Below are positions 26,542-35,218 of a DNA stretch of 64,000 nt, piece by piece. This DNA is from Streptomyces sp. NBC_01591 (GTDB lineage: Bacteria > Actinomycetota > Actinomycetes > Streptomycetales > Streptomycetaceae), in contig NZ_CP109328.1 in the NCBI RefSeq assembly GCF_035918155.1, positions 806,001 to 870,000 on the forward strand, written 5' to 3'. Each line of letters starts with the position of its first letter. The stretch's first letter is position 1. The position numbers and the translations under genes are program-made. The notes under the pieces were generated by a model. It worked only from the letters and a program-made list of their open reading frames with translations, had not been told where the DNA came from and did no database searches.

Positions 26542-27636
26542 TTGGCGGGACGCCCGAGGCAGATGAAGGGCCCAGAGGAGTGCAAGCGACTGGCTCTCTT
26601 CGTAGGGCAGGTGACTGGTGAGCTGACGTCTCACGCCTTGGCGCAGCGATTCGGTGGCGGGCAGAAGACCACGTGGGCCAACTATCGCAACGGCAGTAAA
26701 GACATTCCGCTCGATCTGCTTAGAACGGCCATCAAGGAACTGCAGCCCGTCGGTGACCGGGGGAGACTGTTCAAGCGAGCCAAGGAGTTGGTACAGGCGG
26801 CTCGCAACGCCCGTGAGGGACGGGGCGTGGCGCTGGAACCGGAGCCGAACAGTGCGTACCCGGCAGCGGTGCACGCGCTTACGCAGGTCATCTGGGTAGC
26901 CGAGCAATCTGCATTCGTGCGGGATACGAGTAACGCGCTACGAACAGGCGAGCTGCGGCGCGAGGATCTCAGCTACGAGGAGCCCTTCCCGAAGGACTTC
27001 CCCAAACGACTCGCCGAACGCGGCACACTTATCGGGCATTTCGTCACGGACGAGAATGGAACGCGTTTTTCGCAACGCTACGGACAGGCCAATCCGTGGC
27101 CGCAACGCTTGCTGGACTACAAACCAGGACGCATTGTCGGAGCAACGGTGGTGGCGAACGCTCTTGGCGGCCTTCACCTGCAACTGGAGTCTGGCGGAAT
27201 ATCCTACATCGAACACGGAGACGGGAGCGCAGACCTGACCGTCGGCTCGCAACTGCAGGTGAGCATCACAGGAGTCCACCCGAGAGAACAGCGCATCAGC
27301 GTGGTCAGAGCCAGCCCACCCAGACCGCCGCTGCCTTGGGAGGCGTATCCCAGGATGGGGGAGCAACTGTGGGCCACGATGGCCGCCATCAATACAGAGA
27401 AGGGGTACGCCCTGGTGAGGTTGGACGACTACCCCGATCTTCAGGCCGGCCTCCTGCATCGGTCAGACATGACGGAGCACCTTGAACGCCGCTTGCAGTT
27501 GGGCGAAGTATCTGTGGCAGAAAAGGTTCTGGTCGAGCCAGCAACCATGCGCCGCAGCCCGAGGAATCCGGCGCACTTGGAATTCAGGGTTCGCGAGGTG
27601 CCAGCAGAACTGGCCTTCCGCCTTGAAGTGGACTGA
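26542..27636 (+). CDS. Helix-turn-helix protein with two S1/OB-like domains
   Basis: The TTG start at 26542 is supported by AGGAGG 5 nt upstream; an ATG follows at 26563. Residues about 8-90 form an HTH-type module (KGPEECKRLALFVGQVTGEL, SHALAQRFGGGQKTTWANYR, then GSKDIPLDLLRTAI) like those at the N-terminus of many actinobacterial signalling NTPases. Residues about 195-258 (PGRIVGATVVANALGGLHLQ, VSITGVHPREQRISVV) and 272-352 (GEQLWATMAAINTEKGYALV, LLHRSDM) look like two S1-type OB folds, which bind RNA or single-stranded DNA. The 364-aa product has no NTPase domain. This architecture is unfamiliar to me. A palindrome at the promoter suggests autoregulation. Confidence 0.6.
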   Translation: MAGRPRQMKGPEECKRLALFVGQVTGELTSHALAQRFGGGQKTTWANYRNGSKDIPLDLLRTAIKELQPVGDRGRLFKRAKELVQAARNAREGRGVALEPEPNSAYPAAVHALTQVIWVAEQSAFVRDTSNALRTGELRREDLSYEEPFPKDFPKRLAERGTLIGHFVTDENGTRFSQRYGQANPWPQRLLDYKPGRIVGATVVANALGGLHLQLESGGISYIEHGDGSADLTVGSQLQVSITGVHPREQRISVVRASPPRPPLPWEAYPRMGEQLWATMAAINTEKGYALVRLDDYPDLQAGLLHRSDMTEHLERRLQLGEVSVAEKVLVEPATMRRSPRNPAHLEFRVREVPAELAFRLEVD

Positions 27637-27699
27637 ACGGCTGGGGCCACGCCCGACCACTGCCCTGGCACCTGGCTGGTCTGTGGCGCGAGCCTCAAC

Positions 27700-28318
27700 A
27701 CGCTGAACTTGACAGAGAAGGCAGTTGGGAGGCGTACTGCGACGCGGAGTTCGGCATCTCCCGTGCGCAGGCGTACCGGTTGCTCGACGTCGCCCGTTCC
27801 CTGGCCGCGATCCACGAAGCGGTCACCGCCGGCACTGAGGTGTCTCGCACGTGGGAGACACCGGCCCGGCCGCCGCGGCCGCGCTCGACTACGGCCTGTC
27901 CCAGCGCGCCCTGATCGCCGTCTCCGGCCGTACGGACGGCGTCGCGGAGCTGATCACACGCCGCCCTGCCACTCTCGCCCACAGCGGCCTGAAGGCCCTC
28001 GACGCGGCCACGGTGCGCGCGGTGGTCCGCCAGGCCGTCCGTGACGTCCGCACCGGACCGCCGCCACCGCCCGCCGATCCGCCGACGGACCCGACAGCCG
28101 CCGCGCTGCGCCGCGTCGTCGACGACCTCGCCGCCAGCACCCACGCAATCGGCGAGCTGATGCTCGAAGTCGCCCCGGCCTACCTCTCCGACACCGACGC
28201 CGCCGACGTCCTCGCCCCACTGTGCGAGGAGATCGGCGAAACCCTCGACCACGGCCTCGCCGCCCGCCGCTACGCGATGTCCGGCGACCGCCGCGCCCTG
28301 CACGGCACCGTCCTGTAG
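27700..28318 (+). pseudogene. Remnant of an HTH-containing hypothetical protein
   Basis: The first frame gives SWEAYCDAEFGISRAQAYRL and LDVARSLAAIHEAVTAG, an HTH-like start common in actinomycete plasmid and phage genes. After a shift near 27845 the second gives GDTGPAAAAALDYGLSQRAL, AVRDVRTGPPPPPADPPTD and a helical tail to the TAG at 28318. The start is missing; coding begins immediately after the HTH-S1 gene. Function unknown. Confidence 0.5.
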
Positions 28319-28413
28319 GTCACCCCTCCCGGCTGCTCCTGTGTGGCACACAGCCCGTTTCCCCAGGCGGGCGGGGGTCCTGTGAGGTGTGAGGCGAGGG
28401 CCCGCGGCGCGGG

Positions 28414-28650
28414 GTGCTGCTGCTCCTGTGCGTCAGCCCGAACGGCAGGTCGTACGTGGTCGACTGGCACCGCACCAGCCTCCTCGCGGGCCTCACCACG
28501 GCCAAGGTCATCGCCCAGGACGGCCGGGAGTTCCCGCTGCCGAGACGCTCCGACGCGGACCTTCGCAGACGTCGCATGGGCGCGGTGGCGGGGGCGGTGA
28601 TGGAAGTGGTGCGCGACAGGGGTCTGGCACCGACTGATCACCGTGCATAG
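28414..28650 (+). CDS. Short hypothetical protein, possibly N-terminally truncated
   Basis: The frame gives LCVSPNGRSYVVDWHRTSLL, KVIAQDGREFPLPRRSDADL and ends LAPTDHRA at the TAG 28648-28650. No start with a ribosome site is clear; an open reading extends upstream. It ends 11 bp before the next gene, so the two may be cotranscribed. Not recognised. Confidence 0.4.
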   Translation: MLLLLCVSPNGRSYVVDWHRTSLLAGLTTAKVIAQDGREFPLPRRSDADLRRRRMGAVAGAVMEVVRDRGLAPTDHRA

Positions 28651-28661
28651 GGTTCCCCCCC

Positions 28662-28964
28662 ATGAACGACGAGATCACGACCATGGTCGGCAGAGAGTTC
28701 TACTCGTTCGACGGTCGGATACTGGAGATCTTCGGCGGCGACCCTATCCGCTTCCACATACGGCACATGCACCTACGCGTCACCGGCCCCGACCGGAAGG
28801 GGAAGCGGATTGTGGAGATCACGCATGGCCGGCCGGAATTCCCGGGCGGGAGCCACATCTGGCGCTACACGGCCGCGGAATGGGAGCAGGCCCATGGCCT
28901 GGCCGCGCTGCTGGAAGCGGTGCAGGCGGCCATCAACTCCACCTCGGGACACGGGCCCGTGTGA
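28662..28964 (+). CDS. Hypothetical 100-aa protein
   Basis: ATG 28662 opens a product of mixed beta and helical character: MNDEITTMVGREFYSFDGRI, DPIRFHIRHMHLRVTGPDRK and KRIVEITHGRPEFPGG, then WEQAHGLAALLEAVQAAIN at the C-terminus. There is no signal or membrane segment. A C-rich run precedes the start and no ribosome site is seen, so it may be coupled to the frame ending at 28650. Not recognised. Confidence 0.5.
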   Translation: MNDEITTMVGREFYSFDGRILEIFGGDPIRFHIRHMHLRVTGPDRKGKRIVEITHGRPEFPGGSHIWRYTAAEWEQAHGLAALLEAVQAAINSTSGHGPV

Positions 28965-29006
28965 CCCGCGCTGCCTACCGGAACGCCCCCGAGACCTGGG
29001 GACCCG

Positions 29007-29156
29007 GACGTTGCCGATGAACTGGAGGCGGACCAGTGCGGTGCCTTCGGGAGTGATCAGGGTGTACGAGGTCCGGCCGTGCTTGTCGGGTTCGACGTCG
29101 ACGGCGCGGATGGTGGCCTGTTCGCTCGCCAGATCGCCTGAGACAGCGTCCGCCAT
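29007..29156 (-). pseudogene. N-terminal fragment of a hypothetical protein
   Basis: From ATG 29156 about 50 codons read MADAVSGDLASEQATIRAVD, then PDKHGRTSYTLITPEGTALV and RLQFIGNV, after which coding quality drops. It has a beta-rich, non-random look but no family could be named. It faces the 100-aa gene. Confidence 0.35.
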
Positions 29157-29300
29157 CCGCAATCCTGGGGCCGGCTTGCTTGAGATTTCCGGCACCGCAG
29201 CGTCTCACTTGATCTGGTCGGCGCTGGTCACAGCCTCGACTTCGAACCAGATCATCTGAGACGGGACACCGCCTGACTCGGGCGGTCAAACTCACATGGC

Positions 29301-29369
29301 AAACGGTCAAGATCACTTGTCAGAGGTCAGTGGCCTGGCTGACCTCTGACACGAGATCTTGACCGTTTT
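29301..29369. repeat. Long interrupted inverted repeat
   Basis: The arms 29301-29330 and 29339-29369 match over CGGTCAAGATC and GTCAGAGGTCAG, with a 3-4 base mismatched centre and an 8-nt spacer (tggcctgg). The outer bases AAACGGTCAAGATC and GATCTTGACCGTTTT also pair. It could be a MITE-like element, paired transposon ends with the middle deleted, or a strong terminator for the fragments on either side. Confidence 0.55.
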
Positions 29370-29516
29370 GGATCCATCCGTGCTTCTGTGCGCCCCGGCA
29401 TGTGGCGTCACTGCGCGCCCGTCCTGGGGAAGTGGTGGAGGCAGCGGGGCCGATCGGCCGGGTCGGCCCGACGGCGCCGGCCCACCTGGTGGGCCCCCGG
29501 AAGCAAGGAGTTGGAC

Positions 29517-30374
29517 ATGAGCAATCCATCGGCCCGGGAGGTCGGCGAATGGTACGACCGCTTCGGGGGCCTGTACGGCCTGACCATGGGCGACAGCATG
29601 CACCTGGGCATGTGGACCGACGGCGTGCGGACGGAGAGGGGGGAGCTGACGGCCGACGAGATGTGGGAGGAACTCACCCGGGCCCAGGACTCCTGGACCG
29701 GCACCCTCATCGACGTGGTCGGGCTGCTGCCGGGACAGCGGATGCTGGACGTCGGCTGCGGCACAGGCCGGCCCACCGTGCGGATCGGCACCGAGTCGGG
29801 CGCGAGCGTGCTCGGCGTGACGGTCAGCGCCGCGCAGGTCCGGGCCGGCCGCGACCGCGCCTTGAAGGCCGGACTGTCCGACCGCGTCACCTTCGAACAG
29901 GCGGACGCCATGGCCCTGCCCCAGGAGTCCGAGACCTTCGACGCCGCGTGGGCCATCGAGTCGTTCGCTCACGTCTCCGACCGCCCCGCCGCGATCCGCG
30001 AGGTTCGGCGGGTGCTGCGGTCCGGGGGCCGCTTCGTCCTCGCGGACTGCTACGAAGCCGTGCCCTTCACACCCGAGGAAGTCCAGCTCTTCCAGGCCGC
30101 GTTCGCCCTCTCCCGCCTCCCCGCCGGACCCGAGGACTACTCCCGCATGCTCGGCGAGGCCGGCTTCGCCATCCAAGGCACGCGCGACATGTCCCGGGAG
30201 TTCAAGCCCACCTACGAGCTGATCCCGCGCCTGTTCGCCGCAAGGCGCGCCCAGATCGCGGAGCTGGTGGGCACCGACGCGATGGCGCAGCTCGACACCG
30301 TCTACCCGCGCATCCTTGCCCTGTGCCGGGAGAAGATGGGATACACCGTGGTCAACGCCGTGAAGTCCCCCTGA
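29517..30374 (+). CDS. SAM-dependent methyltransferase (class I, sterol/sugar MT type)
   Basis: The ATG at 29517 follows AAGGAG by 6 nt. The 285-aa product has an N-terminal helical cap (EVGEWYDRFGGLYGLTMGD), then motif I LDVGCGTGRPTVRIG (residues about 75-90), VLGVTVSAAQV, FEQADAMALP (motif II), and the DAAWAIESFAHVSDRP and REVRRVLRSGGRFVLADCY segment (motif III). This resembles methyltransferases that act on natural products, such as small O- or C-methylating enzymes of the SmtA/Cfa-like group. No biosynthetic neighbour remains, and an ISL3 remnant begins directly after the stop, so the context has probably been cut away. The substrate is unknown. Confidence 0.85.
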   Translation: MSNPSAREVGEWYDRFGGLYGLTMGDSMHLGMWTDGVRTERGELTADEMWEELTRAQDSWTGTLIDVVGLLPGQRMLDVGCGTGRPTVRIGTESGASVLGVTVSAAQVRAGRDRALKAGLSDRVTFEQADAMALPQESETFDAAWAIESFAHVSDRPAAIREVRRVLRSGGRFVLADCYEAVPFTPEEVQLFQAAFALSRLPAGPEDYSRMLGEAGFAIQGTRDMSREFKPTYELIPRLFAARRAQIAELVGTDAMAQLDTVYPRILALCREKMGYTVVNAVKSP

Positions 30375-31254
30375 CGGCGGCCAGTCCCGCCCCGACTCCC
30401 GGGTTTCCGTCGCCCTGGCCGTCTTCGGTCCGGTCGTCGTAGCACGTGAGGCGTTCTCGCAGGACGGCGCGGTGTCGGCCCACGACGCGTTCGACTGCTT
30501 CGGTCAAATTGTGCAGCAGGTGCCAGGCGTCGGCCACCTGCCGGGCCTGCGGAGCACCCGCTTGGGCTCCGTCGCGGAAGGAGCCGGCGCGGTCGCGGCA
30601 GATCATCCGCACCTCGGGATGATCTCGCAGTCAGGACGCGAAGGTGCTCGCGGCGCGATCGGCAAGAACGTCGACCGGACGGTGGGTGGACATGTCGATG
30701 AGGATCGTCGCGTAGGTCCGTCCGCGTCGCACGGCGAACTCGTCGACGCCGAGAAGCGGGACCGGGCCCGAGGACGGGAGCGGCAGCGCGCGGATCAGCC
30801 GGAGCAGAGTGTCCTTGCAGGTGCCGATAGCCATGCGTTCGGAGAGGCGTGCTCCTGCCCGGCCGCCCAGGAACAGGGCCATGTCGGTGAGCTGGGCAGT
30901 GAGAGCGTCCGTGCGGCGTGCGTGGCGCCGGGTCAGGTTCGGTATCTGCTCGGCGAACGTCCGCCGGTCGCATTGATCGTTCCCGCACACGAGCCGGCGG
31001 GCCCGTAGTTCTAGTCGTACACGCTTGCCTGCGACCGGACGATCCGCCAGAGCCCGCGGGTAGTAGCAGTGCACTTTTGAGGATCTTCGTCCGCAGTCGG
31101 GACATGCGGCCGACGCGGCTTGCGACCGCACAGCCAGTCGAACCTCCGTATCCGTGAGTGCCACTTCCTCGACCTGAACCCCGACACCTGGCAACAGAAC
31201 GTCCGCGACGCGAACCCCACCCATCACACAAGATCGATGCCCAACTACCCCCAA
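30375..31254 (-). pseudogene. ISL3-family transposase, truncated and frameshifted
   Basis: Read from 31254, the product has [20 protein letters not shown], the zinc knuckle [37 protein letters not shown] and the DDE start [18 protein letters not shown]. It stops at 30631; a second frame continues MICRDRAGSFRDGAQAGAPQ and ARQVADAWHLLHNL, typical of ISL3. The C-terminal third, with the last catalytic Glu, is lost at the methyltransferase end. Confidence 0.8.
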
Positions 31255-31365
31255 AATAGCGACAGAGCCCAGAAGTTGTGCCAGGACCCGCGAAATGACG
31301 GCGCTGTCGCTCCGCGGCAGTCAAATTGCCGTGCGGAGGTCTGGGCCAGGTCTCACACTGCGGGC

Positions 31366-32262
31366 ATGGATGAAGTCAGCGTTCCCGCGGCCGTCGTGTC
31401 TTCGGAGCAGTCGAGTGAGTTACTGGGGTATCCGCCTGATGCTCGGCTGCTGATCGTCAACTGCGATGACTTCGGGATGTATCCAGCGATCAACGCCGCG
31501 GTGATCGAGTCGGTCGAAGAGGGGATCGCCAGCTCGTGCAGCCTGATGGTCCCGTGTCCTGGGGCGCCGCAGGCCATGAAACTGCTCAGCCGACGGCCGC
31601 AGATCCCGTTCGGAATCCACCTCACTCTGGTATGCGAGATGCCCGACATCCCGTGGGGGCCGCTGATCGCCAAAGAACGAGTTCCCTCGCTGCTGGACCC
31701 TGCAGGCGAGCTGTTCTCGCCGACACCTGTCGGACGGGCGGCTTTGCTCGGCCAGGCTCGGCTCGATGAGATCGAACTTGAGTTCCGCGCCCAGGTCGAT
31801 GCTGTCGCCGACGCTGGGCTCACGCCGACCCATCTGGACTTCCATTGCCTGGCTGATGGCGGCCGCGACGACGTCCTCGACCTCACTGTAGTGCTGGCAG
31901 CGGAGTACGGCCTCGCGGTCCGGGTCTGGCTCGAACCCGGGCGCCAGGCGATGCGGAGACGCGGCCTGCCGGTCACCGACAACGAATTCCTGGACAGCTT
32001 CTCCCTCAACATTGAAGGCAAGGCGGCCCGATGTGCTCAGATGCTGCGTGACCTGCCTGCCGGGCTCAATGAATGGGCGATGCATCCCAGTCTGGGCGAC
32101 AAGGAGTCGCAGGCCGTCGACGGTGGCTGGCCCGTGCGTCGGACGGACTACGAGTTCCTGACATCGCCGCAGGCCCGTGAGGTTCTCCAGCAGGAGGACA
32201 TAGCCGTGATCGACTACCGAACGATACAGCGAGTCTGGTCCCAGAGCCTGAGCCCTCGATGA
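31366..32262 (+). CDS. ChbG/YdjC-family carbohydrate deacetylase
   Basis: Members remove acetyl groups from N-acetylated sugars such as chitobiose, using a divalent metal. The 298-aa product has the family N-terminus LLIVNCDDFGMYPAINAAVI (metal ligand and catalytic Asp in DDFG), PFGIHLTLVCEMPDIPW (metal His in GIHLTL), and THLDFHCLADGGRDDVLDL (HLDxH). It then has EWAMHPSLGDKESQAVDGGW and a tail ending DYRTIQRVWSQSLSPR. All metal-binding positions appear intact. The start at 31366 has no strong ribosome site. Its neighbours are IS remnants on both sides, so it is a single cargo gene. Confidence 0.85.
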   Translation: MDEVSVPAAVVSSEQSSELLGYPPDARLLIVNCDDFGMYPAINAAVIESVEEGIASSCSLMVPCPGAPQAMKLLSRRPQIPFGIHLTLVCEMPDIPWGPLIAKERVPSLLDPAGELFSPTPVGRAALLGQARLDEIELEFRAQVDAVADAGLTPTHLDFHCLADGGRDDVLDLTVVLAAEYGLAVRVWLEPGRQAMRRRGLPVTDNEFLDSFSLNIEGKAARCAQMLRDLPAGLNEWAMHPSLGDKESQAVDGGWPVRRTDYEFLTSPQAREVLQQEDIAVIDYRTIQRVWSQSLSPR

Positions 32263-32316
32263 CTGATCGGGACCGTCGTCCCTGCGGAAGACGGGCTGCT
32301 GAGCTGACTGTGGAGG

Positions 32317-32394
32317 TCAGCCTGCGACGGCCGGTTGTTCGGCCCGTGCGCGGGTGGTTGCCAGGCGGTAGGAGTCGGTGCCGGTCTCGATGAG
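32317..32394 (-). pseudogene. IS21 IstB C-terminus, inverted piece
   Basis: Read leftward: LIETGTDSYRLATTRARAEQ, then PAVAG and a TGA (32319-32317). This is the last ~25 residues of an IstB-type ATPase helper. The part that should precede it lies on the other strand immediately to the right. Confidence 0.6.
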
Positions 32395-32451
32395 ACCTTC
32401 ACCGACCCCCGACTTTGCGAGGCCATCGTCGACCGCCTCACCTTCAACGGG
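32393..32451 (+). pseudogene. IS21 IstB fragment, opposite orientation
   Basis: Read rightward: ETFTDPRLCEAIVDRLTFNG, the segment that normally stands directly before the IETGTDSYR tail of IstB. Here the two parts face opposite ways and meet at about 32393, so the end of the gene has been flipped. Confidence 0.6.
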
Positions 32452-32769
32452 CCAGGCGTACTGTCACGTCGCCGAAGTCGTCCTGGACGACCTCGCCGAC
32501 CCGGCCGACCTACGGGGCCCTTGTGGCCCCCCACCAGCCCCTCGGGCCGAACCCTCGTCACCACCCGCCGACGCGACGCCACCCTCACCGGTCCCGACCG
32601 GCGACCGGTCACCGTCGGCCTGTTCACCCCCGACCACGAGTTGATTAGAGCTGTCGTGGCCCACAACAGCCAGAAAGCCCCAGCCCGGTTCGGGCTGGGG
32701 CTCGAAGGGCTCACGGGAGCTCACCGGTGCGGGTTCCGGTTCGGTGGACACCGTCGTTTTCGGGCGGTG
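32452..32769. other. Region between the IstB scar and the I36-type gene
   Basis: About 320 bp without a recognised gene. It contains the hairpin listed at 32676-32702. A rightward frame (TLVTTRRRDATLTGPDRRPV) has protein-like composition but no match. Confidence 0.3.
32676..32702. terminator. Strong hairpin terminator
   Basis: AGCCCCAGCCCG pairs perfectly with CGGGCTGGGGCT around a 3-nt loop. It lies about 70 bp beyond the stop of the leftward I36-type gene, for which it is the likely terminator. Confidence 0.65.
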
Positions 32770-33150
32770 TCAGCAGCCGCTGCCGATGCGAAGAGAGGTC
32801 ATCTTGTCGTTGAAGTGCGAGGCCACGGCCGCTTCGGACTTGCCCGGCCCGATCATGAACATGCACCCGACGTAGTTGGAGTGCTCGTAGACGCTGACCG
32901 TTTTACCAGTGCGGTTCCAATACGAGGTCATGCGGTCGTTCATGTAGTCGCCGACGTTGGGGTTCGACGAGGTGTAGTGCCGGAAGTCGCCCCGGTAGCT
33001 GGATTGCTCCCATACGCAGAAAGATCCGGACGGGCACTGGTCGGAGTCGGCTGCCGCCGGGTTCGCGGTCATGGAGGCGGTGCTCGCGGTGAACGCCAGG
33101 ACGGCCGCGGCGGCCCACAGGTGTGAGGAGAAGATTCTGAATCGGACCAT
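32770..33150 (-). CDS. Secreted peptidase-inhibitor I36 / beta-gamma-crystallin-like protein
   Basis: ATG 33150 is preceded by GGAG (9 nt). Residues 1-35 form a signal peptide (MVRFRIFSSHLWAAAAVLAF, cleavage near NPAAA-DS). The mature part of about 90 residues has CPSGSFCVWEQSSYRGDF, then GDYMNDRMTSYWNRTGKTVS and VYEHSNYVGCMFMIGPGKSE, two Greek-key-like repeats with the usual Trp/Tyr and four cysteines. Streptomyces I36 proteins of this size include metalloprotease inhibitors such as SMPI; others only bind calcium. The frame could start at 33186, but that lacks a signal-peptide layout as good. It is exported and ends in a clear terminator. Confidence 0.8.
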   Translation of the reverse strand: MVRFRIFSSHLWAAAAVLAFTASTASMTANPAAADSDQCPSGSFCVWEQSSYRGDFRHYTSSNPNVGDYMNDRMTSYWNRTGKTVSVYEHSNYVGCMFMIGPGKSEAAVASHFNDKMTSLRIGSGC

Positions 33151-33341
33151 GTTTTTCTCCGTTTCGTTTTCCGTGGTCGACCGCATAAAGTCAACCGTGG
33201 GCAGCGTAGGAATGCCGTAGACCGGCTGGCAATACTCACTCGGGGCGGGCCATTCTACGGATAAAGGTTTCTCCTCTTGATTTCAGGGCTTCTCGGGATT
33301 TCAAGAGGTGGCGCCGGTCAACACGAACAGGTGATATTCCG

Positions 33342-33464
33342 GTGCCTCTTCAGGGGCGCCCCTGGTCCGTCCGGCGGACCGCCGCCGTCCTCGGCGGCGA
33401 GTTCACCGAGACCCGACAGACCGCGTTCACCGCTGCGGTGGGCGAGGTCCAGGTCCTCAACTAA
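33342..33464 (+). pseudogene. Possible C-terminal fragment cut by the IS1380 element
   Basis: The frame from GTG 33342 reads VPLQGRPWSVRRTAAVLGGE and FTETRQTAFTAAVGEVQVLN, with a TAA at 33462-33464, about 15 bp before the IS1380 end. The composition is protein-like, but no family was recognised. Confidence 0.3.
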
Positions 33465-33479
33465 GAAGTCATCTCAATT

Positions 33480-35150
33480 GGTTAGCCTCGCGCTTTCATG
33501 AGCGTGCTCGTCCATGCCTTGATCAAATAAGCAGAGAGTGCTTCTGACCTGCAACGATGGGACTTGTCTAGGGTCCTGTTGGCTGCACGGAAAGAAGCAC
33601 TCTCCAGGTGAGTAAGCGTATCGGGTTGTACCCACGTGTCCGCGTCGAGGGCGGCGGCAGCGGGGCGGTCTCGCAGGCCGGGGCGGTGCTGCTGGTCGAG
33701 ACGGTCCGCACGTTGGGCCTGGACGATGCGATATCGGCGGCGCTGGCGCCCTGGCGCAAGCCGCGGACGATGCATGATCCGGGCAAGGTCCTGCTGGATA
33801 TCGCACTCGCGACGGCTCTGGGCGGGGACTGCCTCGCTGATGTCGCCATGCTGCGGGCCGAGGCCGACGTGTTCGGTCCAGTGGCATCGGACCCCACGGT
33901 CTCCCGGCTCATCGACGCGCTCGCCGCGGCCGGGCCGAAGGCGCTCACCGCGATCCGCGCGGCACGAGCCGAAGTGCGCACGCGAGTATGGGAGTTGGCC
34001 GGTGAAGACAATCCGGCCGCCGGTGGCAGCGTGATCGTGGACATCGACGGCGTGCTGGTGCTTGCGCACTCCGAGAAGCAGGACGCCACCGCGACCTGGA
34101 AGAAGACCTTCGGTCACCATCCGCTCGTTGCGTTCGTCGACCACGGCCAGGCCGGTTCCGGGGAACCGGTGGCCGCGCTGCTGCGGCCTGGCAACGCAGG
34201 CTCCAACACCGCGAGCGATCACATCGAAACCACCCGCCTCGCCCTGGCCCAACTGCCCAAACACCTGCGGCGGGGACGGCAGACGCTGGTCCGCACCGAC
34301 TCCGCCGGCGGCACCCACGCCTTCCTCGACTGGCTCTCCCGCCGCGGCCGGTGGCTGTCCTACTCGGTCGGAATGACCATCACCGACGCCATCCACCAGG
34401 CTGTGCTGAAGATCCCGAAACGGGCCTGGACACCGGCCTACGACTCCGACGGCACCGAACGGCCCGGCGCCTGGGTCGCAGAGATCACCGACATGCCCGA
34501 CCTGAGCACCTGGCCCAAGGGCATGCGGCTGATCGTCCGCAAGGAACGGCCACACCCCGGCGCCCAGTTGCGCTTCACCGACGTTGACGGGCTGCGACTG
34601 ACCTGCTTCGCGACCAACACAAAGGGCGGCCAGCTCGCCGACCTCGAACTGCGTCACCGCAGGCGGGCCCGCTGCGAGGACCGCATCCGAAACGCCCGCG
34701 ATACCGGCCTGCGCAACCTGCCCCTGCACGACACAGCCCAGAACCGGATCTGGCTGGAGATCGTCTCCATCGCGCTCGACCTCCTCGCCTGGATGCCGAT
34801 GCTCGCCCTGACAGGCGAAACCCGCCGTTGGGAGCCGAAGCGCCTCCGCCTCCGCTTGTTTTCCGCCGCCGCCCAGCTCGTGAACACCGGCCGCCGCCGC
34901 TGGCTCCGCCTGGCCGCCCGATGGCCCTGGACATCCGTGATCACCAGCGCCATGGACCGGCTCCAGGCCCTACCGAACCCCGGCTGACCAGTAAATTCAC
35001 CCGTCCCAACAACCTGCACGACCACCCCGGGAGTGGAACCCGGCGCCCACCCGACGCGACAACCGGGCCACCAACATGCCCTCGCACATCCGCAACAGCA
35101 AAACGGCCCGACGGAAGAACCGACGGACCGTCATGCAAGATCGAGGTTAG
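33480..35150 (+). mobile_element. IS1380-family insertion sequence, apparently complete
   Basis: The transposase gene is flanked by imperfect inverted repeats. The left end 33480-33500 (ggttagcctcgcgctttcatg) and the right end 35132-35150 (catgcaagatcgaggttag) match in about 15 of 19 positions. The size of about 1.67 kb fits the family. No matching 4-bp target duplication was found at these exact borders, so the ends may be a few bases off or flanks may be deleted. A truncated hypothetical gene begins just right of it. Confidence 0.7.
33608..34987 (+). CDS. IS1380-family transposase, full length
   Basis: The 459-aa product has the typical N-terminus (MSKRIGLYPRVRVEGGGSGA), DPTVSRLIDAL, and the DDE residues in VIVDIDGVLVLAHSEKQDAT (first Asp), TLVRTDSAGGTHAFLDWLS (second Asp) and RRRARCEDRIRNARDTGLRN (Glu). 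The C-terminal helices LRLRLFSAAAQLVNTGRRRW are present. The GTG start at 33608 follows tccag closely. With no frameshift and both ends visible it may still transpose. Confidence 0.88.
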   Translation: MSKRIGLYPRVRVEGGGSGAVSQAGAVLLVETVRTLGLDDAISAALAPWRKPRTMHDPGKVLLDIALATALGGDCLADVAMLRAEADVFGPVASDPTVSRLIDALAAAGPKALTAIRAARAEVRTRVWELAGEDNPAAGGSVIVDIDGVLVLAHSEKQDATATWKKTFGHHPLVAFVDHGQAGSGEPVAALLRPGNAGSNTASDHIETTRLALAQLPKHLRRGRQTLVRTDSAGGTHAFLDWLSRRGRWLSYSVGMTITDAIHQAVLKIPKRAWTPAYDSDGTERPGAWVAEITDMPDLSTWPKGMRLIVRKERPHPGAQLRFTDVDGLRLTCFATNTKGGQLADLELRHRRRARCEDRIRNARDTGLRNLPLHDTAQNRIWLEIVSIALDLLAWMPMLALTGETRRWEPKRLRLRLFSAAAQLVNTGRRRWLRLAARWPWTSVITSAMDRLQALPNPG

Positions 35151-35218
35151 TGCGCCTCGACGAGTGAGAGCCAGGTGCTGTTCGGTCCAGGCGCAATGGC
35201 TTGACCGTGATGTGAGAC

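Noticed and set aside
26221..26907. Leftward 228-codon frame over the HTH-S1 gene start
   Set aside because: Antisense shadow over the palindrome and HTH gene; the short leftward genes 26268-26468 explain the real signal.
32676..32702. Hairpin as an integron attC or recombination site
   Set aside because: The stem is perfect with a 3-nt loop and sits just past a gene end; no attC core sites, so a terminator is simpler.
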